A DNA stretch of 64,000 bases, taken from positions 88,140,142-88,204,141 of the forward strand of contig NC_134354.1 in the NCBI RefSeq assembly GCF_048569485.1. The letters run 5' to 3'. Origin of the DNA: Anomaloglossus baeobatrachus. Its lineage: Eukaryota; Chordata; Amphibia; Anura; Aromobatidae. The notes below the pieces were generated by a model, which worked only from the letters and a program-made list of their open reading frames with translations, was not told the origin of the DNA and did not search any database. Position 1 is the stretch's first letter, and each line of letters begins with the position of its first letter. Positions 24,276 to 35,800 of this stretch are shown here, in pieces. Position numbers and translations under genes: made by a program.

Positions 24276-24800
24276 AAGGGAACTTGTCAGGTGCAATCTG
24301 CACCCAGAACCAAGAGCAGTTATGGGTGCATATTTCTAATCCCTGTCTAACTGTCCCAGCATCTAGTAACATACATAAAGAGATCTTTAAAAAAAAGTGT
24401 TCTAAAGATCCTTTATTATATGCTAGTGAGTGCAGTGACTAGTCGCAAGGGGGTTATATCCCCCAACTATTCCCCTCTCTTAGCATGTTAGCACACCCAC
24501 AGGAGCCTGCTAACATGCTATCCAATGCCCATTGCCCAGCGTCATCGGTGGTGACGTGTGTACCTGTTGTCCGTTGTCACCGCCTCAGATGTCAGGCAGT
24601 GCGCATGTTCAGAAGTTACCACACTATCTGTCATGCAGACTATGAATCCGGATGTACGTGTCTCGGCTTCAGAGAGGACTAGTGCGCATGACCGGAAAAG
24701 TCGGAGACTTCTGATCATGCGCACTGCCTGGCATCTGAGGCGGTCACAACGGCACAGGTACTCGCATTCACCACCAATGATGCTGGGCAATGGGCATTGA
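24276..24800. repeat. Left part of a TTAA-type palindromic repeat
   Basis: Starts TTAA-AGGGAACTTGTCAGGTGC and continues 'tgcacccagaacc', the same end as the element at 39270-39917. Internally 'cagtgcgcatg-tcagaagt' pairs with 'acttctgatcatgcgcactg'. Confidence 0.5.
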
Positions 24801-25531
24801 GTATTACTCACAGCAAGTTAGGCTGCAGTGTGTACATTGCCCAGGCCAAAAACTAGTGCTCTACCAGGATACAGCTAAACCCCCACTAAAGTGGAAGCAT
24901 CACAGGTGCAGGAGAAGCAAATCACACACACACCTCCATGGAATGGAGGGGGGTGAATGCTAGATGATAAAACTGCACACTAGTGGCTTGCATAGAGCGC
25001 TGTTCACACATGCAGATAACACAGTCACAAAACCGCAGCCTATTAGGTGACGCCCATACTATTAGATCAGGCGGGCTGCCAAGCCGTACCCCATCTGTGT
25101 ATCACGCACGGATAGAACTCTACAATGCAAGGCCCAACAGAAAGGGGCCTGGCTGTATCCTGTACAAACAAAAAAATATGAGGTTTTTGTTGGTATTTAT
25201 GGCCATAAAACGTAAGCCTACAACCCTCGGCACGGGACCTCATGCTTGTAGGTCCCTACACTAAATATAAAAATAGCAACAAAAAGAGGATAATATCCTC
25301 CAAAAATTAAGTATTACTCACAGCAAGTTGGGCTGCAGTGTGTACATCGCCCAGGCCAAAAACTAGTGCTCTACCAGGATACAGCTAAACCCCCACTAAA
25401 GTGGAAGCATCACAGGTGCAGGAGAAGCAAATCACACACACACACACCTCTATGGAATGGAGGGGGGTGAATGCTAGATGATAAAACTGCACACTAGTGG
25501 CTTGCATAGAGCGCTGTTCACACATGCAAAT
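24801..25531. repeat. Tandem repeat, unit about 508 bp, 1.4 copies
   Basis: The stretch from 'gtattactcacagcaagtt' (24801) to 'gttcacacatgca' (25016) recurs almost unchanged at about 25310-25529. The second copy ends where the LTR at 25532 begins, so the LTR has interrupted the array. Confidence 0.8.
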
Positions 25532-26330
25532 GTGACGCCCTGGGCAAGCCAGGGGTCACAGGTAATGACATCACCACACCCTACACCCCGGTTAGGTACA
25601 CCTGAGCTAAACTTGAAATCCTTGTTGCCTTCCACCAGGGGCTGATGTCCACACCAGGGGGTGGGCCAGGCAGTTGGCCCCGGCCACCGAGGAGTTCACA
25701 GTCCTGGAGGCGGGAAAACCAGGCAGATTAGGTTGGGAGTTCAAAGTGGAAGGAGGGAAAGTAGTGAAAGTGGAAAGAGAAGGAAAAGTGGCAGCTAAAA
25801 GCCTGAAGTTGGTCCGGGTGTGTGCCCCGGACCGAGACAGCAAGGTTAGCAGACTTCGGTGACCGTCTGCAGTGGAGGCTGATCGGAGTTGCCGTAAGGA
25901 CCGCGGACGGGTGGTGGCCCGGCGGTACCGGACTGGTACACAAGGAGAAGCCAGCACCAGTGGCAGGGGCCTTTCGGATCCCGGCAAGGCTAGGAGTCGC
26001 CGTGAATTTGCCAAATCCGTCAGTGAAGGGGACCTTCAGGGTCTCCAAACAACTAAGTCCCAATTGAAGGCAACAGTCCAACCATATGAGAGAGACACCG
26101 CCACTGCCAAGGCACCAGTTTCTCAGGGCCAGCGCCTGCGGGCAAAGAGGGGCTCCTCCGGCCCATATCCAAGTCGGAGAGCGGGTTACCGGTGGGAATC
26201 CATCGCTACCAACAGTGAACGTAGGTGCAGGGAAAGAGACAGTCACCGTCAACTACCGGGGAAAAGCAAAAAAAGAAACGTCAAAGGCACACTGAAGAAA
26301 AAGGGAGGATAAATCTTGTATGATGAAGAC
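25532..26330 (+). mobile_element. LTR fossil (plus orientation), same TGTGACGC family
   Basis: Begins TGTGACGCCCTGGGCAAGCC, then 'aggggtcacaggt', closely matching the minus-strand starts at 2270 and 61291. The right limit is uncertain. The reading frames inside it (25607-26312) are LTR sequence, not genes. Confidence 0.6.
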
Positions 26331-27239
26331 CGGAGGCAGTCTTATCTTCCGGGCAGCGCACACCCCATAGCCTGGAAGATTAAGGTTACAAAAGATTAAA
26401 TTTAATGAACAAGTCATCATCCAGGAGCCATACAGGCATGACTAATTTCAACAGTATACAACCCGTATGACCATACTAATAAATCCAAAAGCTCAAAAAA
26501 GGGTGACAGTAAATTTTCCCTGTGAATTAGCTCTCACCATTGGCATAACTACAGCTATAGCAGTTGCTATGGAACAGAGAGGTTGAGGGAGCCCACCCAG
26601 GTACAAGGAACATTGGACTTTTTTGTGCAAAGTACCTTGGTGTCAAAGCTCTAGTAGGTAGGTTCCCTGATATATGTTGCTATTATCTTTTGTTTTAAGT
26701 AGTTAGTCCCATAAGGTTTTCCCATATGAGATAAGAAACTTACTAGTGAGGCTCCAAAGACTGGGATCCCCACCAATCCCTAGAATTGGGATTTGCTCAA
26801 CCTGTCTTGAATGGAGCAAAGGTGAGCATGTTCGACCTCAACTCCATTGATTTCTCTATGGAACTGCTGAAGAAAGCAGAGTGCTATACTCGGTTATTTC
26901 TGGCCCCACAGACAATGAATGGAGCAGAGGCCGAGCATGTGCAGCTAAGTTCAATTTAAAACAGGTCCACAGAGAACCATTCTTAGCGTTTAAAAGCCTT
27001 GCTTTCTGCATCCACCAAGTCTCAACAAGGTATCCTAGGGAATAATTTCAGTAAGGTGAGAGAGGGTCATCTGATTTTATGGGTCCCTATTGGCCCTTTC
27101 TTTTATACATTAGATTCACTGAGCACAAATATTTATTTGATGATGGAAATAACTAGAATTTGCAGTGTTTTTCCCTTTTTTATGAATCTCTCCTAAATCA
27201 CTTACCCTTCTTTACTAATGAAACTAAAGTGACATGTGG
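26331..27239. other. Unassigned
   Basis: About 900 bases without gene, tandem repeat or clear terminal repeat. Average composition. Confidence 0.4.
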
Positions 27240-27470
27240 GCCAAAGAAATCAATAAGCTTTTCTCCCCCCATTCACCTTTTGTGCCTCCCCTATTTCCTC
27301 ATAGACTGTAGCTTACGAGCAGGGCCCTCACTCATCCTGGTATCTTAATTTTGTTATTTGGATTGTCTCATATTGTCTGTACATGTCCCCTCTTAATTGT
27401 AAAGTGCTGCGGAATATGTTGGCGTTATAGAAATAAAACTTATTATTTATTATTATTATTATTATTATAA
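27240..27470 (+). repeat. L2-like LINE (or LINE-tailed SINE) 3' end
   Basis: The text 'agcagggccctcactcatcc', 'ttgtaaagtgctgcggaata' and 'gttggcgttatagaaataaa' followed by an (ATT)n tail is the usual 3' end of vertebrate L2-clade LINEs and SINEs that borrow it. No coding part is kept. Confidence 0.7.
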
Positions 27471-27475
27471 GTCAT

Positions 27476-28125
27476 TGTCACGTCCCCTTCGGAGTCTGCT
27501 CCTGCGACTTCTGCTTCGGTCACCAGGTGCCGCCATATTCCCGCTGCAGACAGTGCTGGTCATAGGGGAGGAGTCAGTGATAGAGTTTTGGTGGACGCAG
27601 GTTACGCCCATCCACTAGGCTGGGTTTCCCTGGGACCTGCAGTACCACTGGCTGACTGTGGTGGCATGTGTCTTCCAGCTGAAGTTTACACATTTCAGCT
27701 ACAGCCAATGGGAAGACACCACACCCCTCTTATTCCCCCTCCTGTCTGCTGGTCCCTGCCAGATATAGTTTTGCAGTTCTGCTTGTTTCTGGTTCTCGCT
27801 CTCTTCTGAATTCTGATTCCGGTGTTTTGACCCCTGCCTTGTCTCTGACTACTCTTCTGTCTGCCGTTTTTGAACCTCGCTGCCATTTCCGGTTTTGACC
27901 TCAGCCTGATTTCCTGACTACGCTCTTGTTGCCGATTTTGTCCTTTTTCAGTATTTCCTGGTTTGACCATGCCTGAATACTACTCTTCTTGGGATTGCAG
28001 CTTTCCACAGGTACCGATTTCAGGGGTCCTGTAGTAATTCCAAATCCCTGTATAGGGGTTAAAGGGTTTCGGGGGTTCTCGGGATCCTGCTTAGTGATCG
28101 GCTTTCCTCTAACCTGTCTGTGACA
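27476..28125 (+). mobile_element. Solo LTR, 650 bp, with 5-bp target duplication
   Basis: Runs from TGTCACGTCCCCTTCGG to AACCTGTCTGTGACA. Flanks are gtcat (27471-27475) and gccat (28126-28130). No internal retroelement sequence follows on either side. Confidence 0.65.
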
Positions 28126-28130
28126 GCCAT

Positions 28131-28887
28131 CCTGAGACTGTGGTTCCAGGCAGGCGTTACAGTCATCTTCGTCCCTTTCTCATCCTTACAGAAATGGAAT
28201 CACAATGATACACACAGGACACATGATTTTATTTTATCATACAATTTTGCACCAATAAATCCTGTTTCATTTAAAGCTTTTTTTCCACTCATAGAACAAA
28301 GAACTCAAATTGATTAGACTGGTGTGGTCAGTAGGGAACGTAACGTCATAAATTTGGCAACAGGTCCTCCAACTCCCACGGAACTTTACTAGTATTTGTC
28401 TTCTCATATTGGCCATTCACACCTTTTAGTCCTTCTTTAGGCTCCAGAGCCTCGATGGAACTAGAACTTTTGCACCTACTATAGTGACACCCCTGGTTGG
28501 TAGCATAAAGTAAGGAAGAATTGGGAAAAGTCCTACCAGTTAATGTGAGGTTAATCCTTATGGCACTATATTCTCTCCAAAAAGCTATGCTTCTACTGGA
28601 TATCACTTCTTTGTTACAGTGTGATTGGAAAGTGTCATGATTTTAATTATCTCACCAATTTAAGATATACTTGTATATCGCTTTTATACGGAGTACACTA
28701 TGGGCCCACAATGGGGTATGAGAACTGTTGCACGGCTTTGTATGGAGTTCTTCATTCGATTTTGCTGATATGAGCTGCACGTATTATCCACATTGAGCAG
28801 TGCTGATGACACTTTGATGCAGGTAAAACATATTATACGCGATACCAGAAGGTTATTTCTAATTTAAGTTATTATAAAACAGAGCTT
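28131..28887. other. Likely 3' UTR and downstream flank of the TMEM30 gene
   Basis: No reading frame of interest. On the minus strand the sequence just past the stop (28888) is probably 3' UTR. Candidate polyadenylation signals are an ATTAAA near 28641 and an AATAAA near 28228; neither can be chosen from sequence alone. Confidence 0.35.
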
Positions 28888-29081
28888 TTATCTGACAGCA
28901 AATGGCCTTCTAGGCTTCTTCCGTTTCTTCAGGTGCACACCAAGCATGACAAATGCTGTTAGTACAATAGCGCCCCCAGTCACAGTGTATGCAATTCCTA
29001 GAAACATGTTATTTCCTCCGCACCATGATAGAGTTGACAGGATCACATGCTTTTTTCCCCCAAATCTGGATACAGGAAAAT
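28888..29081 (-). CDS. tmem30c: TMEM30-like last coding exon (family exon 7)
   Basis: The CTCAG acceptor at 29082-29086 restores [19 protein letters not shown], aligning with YPVHYFDGRKRMILST of TMEM30A; an AG 12 bases further in would lose that match. The second transmembrane helix follows, then a short arginine/lysine-rich cytosolic tail unlike that of TMEM30A. Stop TAA at 28888-28890. Confidence 0.9.
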
Positions 29082-32000
29082 CTGAGTGTTCAAGTTAAGA
29101 TTAGAAACTGGATTTGTAGATGTAACAAGAAAACAATGTACATTTATTAAAGGGGTTGTCCACAACTAAGACAACCCCTTCTTATTCCCTATGTTTGGCT
29201 CCATTAAAATGAAAAAGCCTATACTCACCTCCTGTGGCGGCACCTTTCCAGTGGAGTCAGGTCTTGCATGACATTACAACCTTATGTGAGCCCTGGAAAC
29301 ACACTGGCGGCTTCAACTCCTGCAGAAGTATAACTAATCAACAGGAACTGAGTGCAGAGCCGCAGTTCTTACTTGCTGCTTTGTCCAAAGGCTGGGAGAG
29401 AGAAGCCAGCTTTGATTGGGTGTGGGCCTCGTGTGACGTTACAACCTTCTGTGAGCACCGTTCACCACTGGCACGGCTCTGGGATGAGAGGTGAATATAG
29501 GCTTTTTTATTTGAATAGGGCCAAACATTGGTAATGACAAGGGTTTGTTCATGTAGTGGATAACCCCTTTAATGTAAACTTTTTTTTTTAATACTGTATG
29601 CTCAAACAGACTGTCAATCATTTCAAAGCAGTTCTGCCCCATTCAGGAGCAGAGTGACAAGCTCTTCTCATACTGTCTGATCCACACCAAGAGGTGCTCA
29701 TAGAAGAAGCACAGGTAATGAAAGTACTGTATATTTTAAAAATGTTTAGAAAACCATGTATCATTTCCATTACACTTTCAAAATAATTGTTACTTAGTAT
29801 TGGTATATTAAATAAAGTCCCAATAAAATACATTTCAGTTGGTGGATATAATGTGAAAAATGTGTGAAAGTACACATGCCGCACACACATTATATATGAG
29901 ACATTAGACTGCTGTATACACATTGTGATGACATGGACTCTGTCAGTGCCTAGCATGGGTTAAGTCTCTTAAAAGTCAGCCAGACATGATGATAGTTTGT
30001 TTATAGACGGGGGATAAGCCCCTCATTGTTTCTACAAGACTCATAGGAGTTTAGTGTTAAAGTTCTTGTTGACTCATGTAATTGCTTTGGCCAGTGAAGG
30101 TCAGATACCCAGAAAATCAATTATGCGAACCTCCCATTGTATCACTATGTGTATTGCTAGATGCAATGTAACTTAGCTGTCCCTCCCTCATCTCTGCAAG
30201 AGATCATTACTACTAGGGATATTTTGTATATGGCTTTTAATCTAACCAATAAGAGCCCAGTCTTATCCACCAATCGTGAGGACCCCAATGGTCTGAATGG
30301 AGAGCTCAGAGGTATAAGAAGGAGGACTGTCCATTGCCCGGCTAGACTCTTGCTACATGATACCAATCTAGGATCTGCGGATCCGATTGGCAAGCCATAA
30401 CCGAACCTGGATTTTAATGCTACATGGACTTCAGCATCAAATGCAAGGATTCGGCTGAGATATCAAAGACTACTTAAGGAAGGAATCCAGCTTGGGACAA
30501 TCCCATCACCTGAATACAGGCTTTGCGGCCCTCAGTCAGCTTCCTAAATCTGACGTTATTCTATTCTCGGTGGGTGCCTGCCGAAAGCGGGGTGCTGCTT
30601 GTTTGGAGTAAGTAGCCCTGGAAGCTCTGAGGCACGGACATTCTAATCCCTGGTGAGCCAGCGTAAGGGTGAGAAACTGTTGCTGGTTACATTCTGTGGT
30701 TTTGTTGGTTATGTGCCATATGCCGGTAATTGTTTGGGGATCCAATAAAGTCTTAATATTGTGATTCCCTAATCCTGTATTGTCTGAGTAGTGTTCCGCC
30801 CATGGTTAAGGAGGTAGGGCGTTCAGTTGGGATGAGCCCTGGGCCATGCTGTCTTTCTAAAGGCGGCCTGGGTCAGCGGAAGAAAGCACCCACTGATCCC
30901 CGTGTCTCCACACACATCACTAGAGATGAGCGGTCCCATGGAAGTTCGGTTCGATGGGTGCAGCCGGACTTTAAATAAAGTTGGGTTTGGGAATTGGACT
31001 TGACCTGAACCTCAATGCAAGTCACTAATTAAGCAGTTCGGGTCTCCGTCCACATGCAGCCAGTCATAAATAGAACACTTCCGAGGGCAGGTGGGTGAGG
31101 TTTTTTCCATTTATTTTTTTTTGTGCACACTACATCTGATCATGCTGTTACCCCCAGTGCGAGCCATTCAAATACTGCAAGCAGCTCACACTGGGCTGAG
31201 CACTGAGCTTATCTGAGTACAGCAATGCTCTCATGAGTGGTTTGCATTTGTAAAGCACCCGAACTCCGAACCTGAACTCTATTTTTTTTTTGTAAAGTCT
31301 GTGTTTGCTATAAATATCGAACCTCCACCAAATAGAATACACAGAGGCTGCGGTATACATCCCATAGGATACACAGAGACTGCTGTATATATATATAACA
31401 TAGGAGCAGCCAAGACTGCTGTATATACATCATATAGGAAACACAGACTGCTGTATATACAGTACAGGCCAAAAGTTTGGACACACCTTCTCATCTCTAG
31501 AACAACTGTTAAGAGGAGACTTTGTGCAGCAGGCCTTCATGGTAATAGCTGCTAGGAAACCACTGCTAAGGACAGGCAACAAGCAGAAGAGATTTGTTTG
31601 GGCTAAAGAACACAAGGAATGAACAATAGACCAGTGGAAATCTGTGCTTTGGTCTGATGAGTCCAAATTTGAGATCTTTGGATCCAACCACCGTGTCTTT
31701 GTAGACAAGGTGAACGGATGGACTGTAAATGCCTGGTTCCCACCGTGAAGCATGAAGGAGGTGGTGTGACAGTGTGGGGGTGCTTTGCTGGTGACACTGT
31801 TCGGATTCATTAAAAATTGAAGGCATACTAAACAAGCATGGCTACCACAGCATCTTGCTGCGGCATCCTATTCCATCTGGTTTGCGTTTAGTTGGACCAC
31901 CATTTATTTTTCAACAGGACAATGACCCCAAACACTCCTCCAGGCTGTGTAAGGGATATTTGACTAAGAAGGAAAGTGATGGGATGCTACGCCAGATGAC

Positions 32001-32773
32001 CTGGCCTCCACAGTCACCAGACTTGAACCCAATCGAGATGATTTGGGGTGAGCTGGACCGCAGAGTGAAGGAAAAAGGGCCAACCAGTGCTAAGCATCTC
32101 TGGGAACTCCTTCAAGACTGTTGGAAGACCATTTCCGGTGACTACCTCTTGAAGCTCATCAAGAGAATGCCAAGAGTGTGCAAAGCAGTAATCAAAGCAA
32201 AAGGTGGCTACTTTGAAGAACCTAGAATATAAGACATATTTTCAGTTGTTTCACACTTTAAGTATTTCATTCCACATGTTTTCATTCATAGTTTGGATGT
32301 CTTCAATGTGAATCTACAATTTTTAGAGTCATGAAAATAAAGAAAACTTTTTGAATGAGAAGGTGTGTCCAAACTTTTGGTCTATACTGTACATCACATG
32401 TGAGACGCCAAGACTGCTGTGTATTATATCACATATCATATAGGAGACACCGAGACGGCTGTACATACATCATGTAGAAGATACCAAGACTGCTGTATAT
32501 ACATCACATAGAAAACACTGAGACGGTTGCATGTATGTATATATATATATATATATATATATACTTCTATATACATCACATAGGAAATACTGAGACAGCT
32601 GTAGGCATCACATAGGATACATCAAGACTACTGTTTATACATTACATAGGAGCCACCAAGACTACTATATATATCACACAGTAGATACCATGACTGCTGT
32701 ATATACAGCATATAGGAAACACAGAGACTTGCATATACGTCTCATAGGTGACAACAAGACTGTTGTGTGTGTG

Positions 32774-32810
<37 letters not shown>

Positions 32811-35800
32811 TGCATGTCATATAGGAGAAACCGAGACTACTGTATATAAATCACATAGTATAAATTTAGACTACTGCATATATCACATAAGATACACTGA
32901 GACTGCTATATATACATTACATGGGAATCACAGAAACGGCTGTGTATACTGTATATCACATAGGAGTCACCATGATTGTTATATATACATCATGTAGGAA
33001 ACATAGGACTGCTGCATATACATCACATGGGAGACACGAGACTGCTGTATGTATATTATACAGGGACCATGAGATTGCTGTGTATACATCACATAGTAAA
33101 CACTGAGACTGCTGTATATACATCACATAAGAGCAACTGATACTGCTGTACATATCACATACACTGTGTGCAGAATTATTAGGCAAATTAGTATTTTGAT
33201 CACAAGATACTTTTTATACATGTTGTCCTACTCCACGCTGTATAGGTTTTAGGGGTACTTTGCACGTTGCGACATCGCTAGCATCGGCTAGCGATGCCGA
33301 GCACGATAGTACCCGCCCCCGTTGCACATGCAATTTCTTGTGATACCTGCCGTAGCGAACATTATCGCTACGGCAGCTTCACACGCACTTACCTGCCCTG
33401 CGACGTCGCTCTGGCCGTCGATCTGCCTCCTTCCTAAGGGTCGTGCGGCATCACAGCGACGTCACACGGTAGGCGGCCAATAGAAGCGGAGGGGCGGAGA
33501 TGAGCGGGACGTAAACATCCCGCCCACCTCCTTCCTTCCGCATAGCCGGTGGAGGCAGGTAAGAAGATGTTCCTCACTCCTGCGGCTTCACACACAGCGA
33601 TGTGTGCTGCTGCAGGAACGAGGAACAACATCGTATCTCCTATTGGTGCGACATTATGAAAATGACCGACTCTACACAGATCACCGATTTTCGACGCTTT
33701 TGCGATCATTTATCGGCGCATCTAGGCTTTACACGTTACGACGTCGTTACTGGCGCTGGATGTGCGTCACTTTCGATTTGACCCCAACGATATCGCAGTA
33801 GCGATGTCGCAGCGTGCAAAGTACCCCTAAGAGCCAACTACCAATTAAGTAAATCAGGTTATGTGCATCTCTGTAATGAGGAGGGGTGTGGTGTAATGAC
33901 ATCAACACCCTATGTAAGGCGTGCTTAATTATTAGGCAACTTCTTTTCCTTTGGTAAAATGGGTCAGAAGAGAGATTTGACAGGCTCTGAAGAGTCCAAA
34001 ATTGTGAGATGTCTTGCAGAGGGATGCAGCAGTCATGCATGAAATTGCCAAACGTTTGAAGCGTGATCACCGAACAATCAAGCGTTTCATGGCAAATAGC
34101 CAACAGGGTCTCAAGAAGCGTGTTGGGCAAAAAAGGCGCAAAATAACTGCCCATGAATTGAGGAAAATCAAGCGTGAAGCTGCCAAGATGCCATTTGCCA
34201 CCAGTTGGGCCATATTTCAGAACTGCAACGTTACTGGAGTATCAAAAAGCACAAGGTGTGCCATACTCAGGGACATGGCCAAGGTAAGGAAGACTGAAAA
34301 ACAACCACCTTTGAACAAGAAACATAAGATAAAACGTCAAGACTGGGCCAAGAAATATCTTAGGACTGATTTTTCAAAGGTTTTATGGACTGATGAAATG
34401 AGAGTGACTCTTGATGGGCCATATGGATGGGCCAGAGGCTGGATCAGTAAAAGGCAGAGAGCTCCACTCTGACTCAGACCCCAGCAAGGTGAAGGTGGGG
34501 TACTGGTATGCACTGGTATCATCAAAGATGAACTTGTGGGACCTTTTCGGGTTGAGGATGAAGTGAAGCTCAAATCCCAGACCTACTGCCAGTTTCTGGA
34601 AGACAACTTTTTCAAGCAGTGGTACAGGAAGAAGTCGGTATCGTTCAAGAAAAACATGATTTTCATGCAGGACAATGCTCCATCACATGCATCCAACTAC
34701 TCCACAGTGTGACTGGCCAGTAAAGGTCTAAAAGATGAAAAAATAATGACATGGCCCCTCGTTCAGCTGATCTGAACCCCATAGAGAACCTGTGGTCCCT
34801 CATAAAATGTAAGATCTACAAGGAGGGAAAACAGTACACCTCTCGGAACAGTGTCTTGGAGGCTGCTGCATGCAATGTTGATCGTAAACAGATCAAGCAA
34901 CTGACAGAATCTATGGATGGTAGGCTGTTGAGTGTCATCATAAAGAAAGGTGGCTATATTGGTCACTAATTTTTGGGGGTTTTGTTTTTGCATGTCAGAA
35001 ATGTTTATTTCTAAATTTTGTGCAGTTATATTGGTTTACCTGGTGAAAATAAACAAGTGAGATGAGAATATATTTGGTTTTTATTAAGGTGCGTAATAAT
35101 TCTGCACAGTAATAGTTACCTGCACAAACAGATATCCTCCTAAGATAGCCAAATCTAAAAAAACCCCACTTCAACTTCCAAATATATTATAAAAATATTA
35201 AGGTTTGATATTTATGAGTCTTTTGGGTTGATTGAGAACATAGTTGTTGATCAATAATAAAAAAAATCCTCTAAAATACAACTTGCCTAATAATTCTTCA
35301 CACAGTGTAGACATGACACTACAGTAGCTACATCACAGAGGAGACATGAGACTGCCATATAAACATCACATAGAAGACATGAGACTGTCATTTACACATC
35401 ATAAAAGAGACAGGAGACTGCTGTAAACACATCAAGTAGGAGACATGAGAATGCCCTATACAATTCACATAGGAGACATTAGACTGCCATATACACATCA
35501 TACATGAGACACTGAGACTGTTGTATATATACTTACCCAGACCCAAGACATGAAAAGCTTTGGAGCTACAGAGCTGCGATGGTGGAAGTGGGACAGTAAG
35601 ACAGAATACACTAAGGGGCACTTTGCATGCTGCGACATCGCAAGCCGATGCTAGTGATGCCGAGCGCGATAGTCCCCGCCCCCGTCGCAGCTGCGATATC
35701 TTGTGATTGCTGCCGTAGCAAATATTGTCGCTACGGCAGCTTCACATGCACTCACCTGCCCTGCGACGTCGCTCTGGCCGGCGAACCGCCTCCTTCCTAA

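Larger units (their letters stand above)
31335..35545. repeat. Minisatellite, about 35-bp unit, split by two Tc1 elements
   Basis: Units resemble 'cactgagactgctgtatata' + 'catcacataggaga'. Array segments lie at 31335-31459, 32390-33161 and 35308-35545, roughly 30 diverged units in all, with local (TA)n runs at about 32531-32560 and 32776-32805. Confidence 0.85.

Noticed and set aside
25607-26312. Several 80-170 codon frames
   Set aside because: Both strands are open across LTR sequence; no homology to any protein I know.
31335-35545. CRISPR-like regular spacing of repeats
   Set aside because: The units are contiguous and diverged, with no unique spacers, in a vertebrate genome; it is a minisatellite.
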